15,731 nt of DNA from Candidatus Thorarchaeota archaeon. Its GTDB lineage: Archaea > Asgardarchaeota > Thorarchaeia > Thorarchaeales > Thorarchaeaceae. Both the position numbers and the translations under genes were made by a program. Positions 15,401-15,731 of the stretch are shown piece by piece. Under the pieces are notes generated by a model, which ran no database searches, was not told the origin of the DNA, and saw only the letters and a program-made list of their open reading frames with translations. Numbering within the stretch: the stretch's first letter is position 1; each line of letters begins with the position of its first letter. Location: assembly GCA_016840965.1 (NCBI GenBank), contig JAEORI010000099.1, positions 1 to 15,731 of the forward strand. The letters are read 5' to 3'.

Positions 15401-15731
15401 GCGATAGGTACTGACCCACTGGCTACAACCACGCCAACAGAGTATGAGGAGGCGATAGCAGTATCGCGGGGTGAGGCATCGATGGATGTCTTGATGCCTT
15501 TAGCTGTAGTGAACAACGCACAGACTGTCGATGTCAACGTCCTGAATTACACATCTTTCAAGAGCATGAAGTTCAGGTATAACACTAGCGACGGATGGAG
15601 TACTAACTATACGATGACATATAATCCAACGACAATGACTTGGGTCTACACAGATATGCAATGGGAGGTAGGCACCTACGAACTCCAAGTGTTTGCTACT
15701 GACTACAGTGACGACGTCCACATGGCTGTGA
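9491..15731 (+). CDS. Giant secreted surface protein with helical module, TT3 calcium-binding repeats and Ig-like domain, partial
   Basis: At least 2,080 residues, open to the right edge. A Sec signal peptide spans 1-32 (basic MHMNRRLLK, hydrophobic core, cleavage after VWA). Residues about 50-180 alternate strands and helices (PVYIFYD at 54, PWIAIYALSSD at 103, HIVGMGNT at 141) and may form an alpha/beta domain. About 294-975 is a long run of amphipathic, mostly apolar helices broken by Gly, Pro and Asp. About 976-1160 is rich in hydrophobic strands (TITIIFGLSLHIPIELIIV, MKITLRLIFTLKVKF). From 1178 to about 1977 come some 26 Asp-rich TT3 repeats, then a linker and an Ig-like domain (about 2000 on: VDVNVLNYTSFKSMKFRYN, GTYELQVFATDYS). 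Many N-x-S/T sequons suggest glycosylation. Calcium-stiffened stalk or cell-surface adhesin/S-layer-associated roles are inference; I do not recognise the 294-1160 module. No membrane anchor is visible before the edge. The gene has its own strong ribosome-binding site. Confidence 0.9.
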   Translation, partial: MHMNRRLLKIQLVSAIFITMMLVGFIPQVVWAGEMMQEEEPIFQDPLAKYEIDPVYIFYDPTNTLLRTIAENVHQVLAFRLEHIEMVSIYEWTKLQYELLAEPWIAIYALSSDLRSVHFNDFNVTWGEFYGLLAEHDKTQHIVGMGNTLSLEQFLGETDTNIRTSQAEQVDGLLLAFYDMWTIHEAVSTRAHISSDYENAAGDLRTIALKIYGDNFGTFFERAIEPIDAVGEMDKDDLNRRTEAMWERHAPTIEPTYYQMSEDGRLTELDDEELPEDFSPAIKITTASEVSSSDYILGEIPLLSALQGPIGEIIDVLLSVLGDSGSTVISIPTDLIETIKGLFEVLEPIIGIVKDFDLESPLKSIIQAIANEFPFMAEFKDYLNTILKALFNFRGDLESILGIVGELISVLLPDSVPQIAKDFIGQILGTENGLWDIISQVVSEGKGVFDTIFSFFTKNTLQAFLNKTLAATLGMTSGQVSTLLPRVISFVEATVDFLTGKDFVKFIETIGTDLLGSILSVTGLSDAVDKVMSIVKMGMSAFKLLDEFDTTSFLQFGVEMLNEIVGPSNIPDGAEDLAKQMMAVIKSFQEGAFSDVNGFKSQISTILDSATSGVTQAIKDVIRDTMTMLTGFFNGAFDKNQLPDLFEIAADLINEIMGGGEAAQVIDALNSAVKPLMGLIALISDNDALKNMISKTVSNFVSELSNAPTMIKNVLSFLDVEDVMSGLPGSEDVLDTAGQIVGGIITMIQGIKGQSFQGIMQSVLMAAGSLIGTLPSFDDVPIDAFLKLLQSFFPDAFGLSKEDMPSSTEVISEILGYAEGLLGSGFDETMLEDTLEFFMDIKDIFTNGVKWLLGKVFDWLSGLINPVLDDIESTIEGLFAGLDDLLGFSGKFPIGLGDWSLFDLEYALGIKANFAIDLNPIFDMIVSMIFDAREVFSTDNIGDFFKTILSFFEISPQFYAELGIGGFDTEKNALMKTMLTSLGLKLSFEGSARFVVNLFTFRGGMFEWDNFFKIVEWSLHIKIHIGKVFTLLDFLTAGVGGGALNAVAEFLGLDMITIEIYFEIALDIVKKAATAVAPEVSSMTITIIFGLSLHIPIELIIVAITLDGTLEIILTFFQDFADPAPMKITLRLIFTLKVKFRFLFFSDSATFTWEPGGPWDLSPNKGETEYNESGVGFDTDGDGLGDSFEDETPGLDKNKADTDDDGANDKLEFQTMGTDPANPDSDGDGLLDGREWDLGTNPMREDTDWDDVDDYKEVEVYGTNPLEQDTDGDGLTDAYEIYTKLDISNVTPTVTEVIIGGESFNDHTDPLNPDTDGDGLLDGDEGPMGAFYGDPSLYNATEDSSTESGWAMDPNPLFFNGGFTHPLDADTDDDSALQLYNGVVDSQAYLFLKDMNDGAEVAGFWIIIYDEEGEPENKHVFTNPCNPDTDGDTGVTDRTPQPGMWLNSDGYELAQTPPTDPTDGDSDDDGILDGLEGVLNPYSNHTNPNDADTDDDGLFDLQEILLGADPRKQDTDGDMISDGDEFYTFFTNPNVWDSDFDGLGDGEEVYFWHTNPLTDDSDGDMIFDGIEVLIYGSDPMDEDSDNDGLTDYEEIFVYYTDPFDYDTDDDLLSDGEEIEVYNCDPLSWDTDRDSITEPNEFGEMTFPLSDYQEAKGFYIYKMDESGVMYQEWVFTNITQADTDEDGLSDAMELYLASGKVPWLDPIPLDPTNKDTDHDFIPDGTEMAIENVSGLIYPYRAMTLVFRYNTSPVDRDTDDDLLIDYQEVLVFNTNPADNDTDNDTITDWWETWVYNTSALYNDTDGDELYDNEETLVEVWPYGPWPPSNWSIGMGTEEMLAVTGASSFALAEESPILQYVPAQAIYGTLATDPDCDDDWLPDGAEVNFYHTNPLDDDSDNDGTPDTLEFDTDFDGLEDGLEFKLKLYRTGGGILDQDSDGDGVSDGAEYYIYGTDPASVDTDGDGYPDGLEIAIGTDPLATTTPTEYEEAIAVSRGEASMDVLMPLAVVNNAQTVDVNVLNYTSFKSMKFRYNTSDGWSTNYTMTYNPTTMTWVYTDMQWEVGTYELQVFATDYSDDVHMAV
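13697..13759 (+). repeat. Copy 1 of a 21-residue hairpin insert within the TT3 array
   Basis: Encodes a segment beginning GFWIIIYDEEG and ending HVFTN (residues 1403-1423), placed between TT3 units. It aligns without gaps with a second copy at 14456-14518 with 10 identities in 21. Both are followed within a few residues by an ADTDxD or PDTDGD repeat start, so they are duplicated inserts rather than decayed TT3 units. Confidence 0.6.
14456..14518 (+). repeat. Copy 2 of the 21-residue hairpin insert
   Basis: Encodes a segment beginning GFYIYKMDESG and ending WVFTN (residues 1656-1676), equal in length to the copy at 13697-13759. The two probably form a beta-hairpin (aromatic strand, D-E-x-G turn, aromatic strand). 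A larger block may have been duplicated, because both copies are preceded by a degenerate TT3 region. Confidence 0.6.

Larger units (their letters stand above)
13022..15420 (+). repeat. About 26 thrombospondin type 3-like calcium-binding repeats
   Basis: The encoded unit is D-[TS]-D-x-D-G-[LI]-x-D-x-x-E followed by Y-x-x-x-T-[ND]-P and a short linker, about 22-24 residues when complete. Clean copies include DTDGDGLTDAYE, DSDGDGLLDGRE, DSDNDGLTDYEE, DTDDDLLSDGEE and DTDGDGYPDGLE. Several copies are degenerate (DTDDDSALQLYNG, DTDGDTGVTDRTP) or are separated by insertions of 25-50 residues. The spaced aspartates are the known calcium ligands of TT3 repeats. The DNA shows only loose nucleotide repetition, so the array is old rather than a recent amplification. 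Confidence 0.92.

Noticed and set aside
13022..15420. CRISPR-like array from the regular repeats
   Set aside because: The periodicity is in the protein (TT3 repeats); nucleotide copies diverge and there are no identical direct repeats with unique spacers.

Overview
The window looks archaeal. The threonyl-tRNA synthetase on the minus strand has the archaeal N-terminal editing domain (a GWYKAF..CKGHPLAE segment), most genes lack strong Shine-Dalgarno sequences, promoters are TATA-like, and a giant secreted protein with Asp-rich thrombospondin type 3 (TT3) calcium-binding repeats fills the right-hand 6.2 kb. Moderate-to-low GC plus a giant TT3 surface protein would fit an Asgard-type or other uncultivated archaeon. 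That placement is inference, because no rRNA or lineage-specific marker is present.

Layout, left to right. On the minus strand, read from high to low coordinates: threonyl-tRNA synthetase (7596-5704, interrupted by one in-frame TAG), a saccharopine/lysine dehydrogenase-family oxidoreductase (5575-4433), a two-domain GNAT acetyltransferase (4286-3327), then a compact cluster of a small winged-helix regulator (2953-2669), a CruF/DUF422-like carotenoid-biosynthesis membrane protein (2659-2132), threonine ammonia-lyase with a C-terminal ACT domain (2081-858) and the N-terminal part of an OppA/DppA-type solute-binding protein that runs off the left edge (810-1). On the plus strand: a flavin-dependent disulfide oxidoreductase (7797-9233) ending in a natural poly-histidine tail, and the giant exported protein (9491 to beyond 15731).

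How the genes fit together. The regulator and the carotenoid-like gene are separated by 9 bp and the GGTGAT ribosome-binding site of the second overlaps the stop codon of the first, so they are almost certainly co-transcribed. A dense set of overlapping palindromes lies just upstream of the regulator and is the best operator candidate in the window. The threonine ammonia-lyase, the dehydrogenase and the synthetase all concern amino acids, but the gaps between them (32 to 185 bp) do not show that they form one operon.

The two observations most worth following are (1) the in-frame amber codon in an otherwise intact, collinear, essential aminoacyl-tRNA synthetase gene, which means amber decoding (for example pyrrolysine), a true mutation, or a sequencing error; and (2) the giant protein, in which a long hydrophobic helical and beta-rich module of no family I recognise precedes about 26 TT3 repeats and an Ig-like domain.
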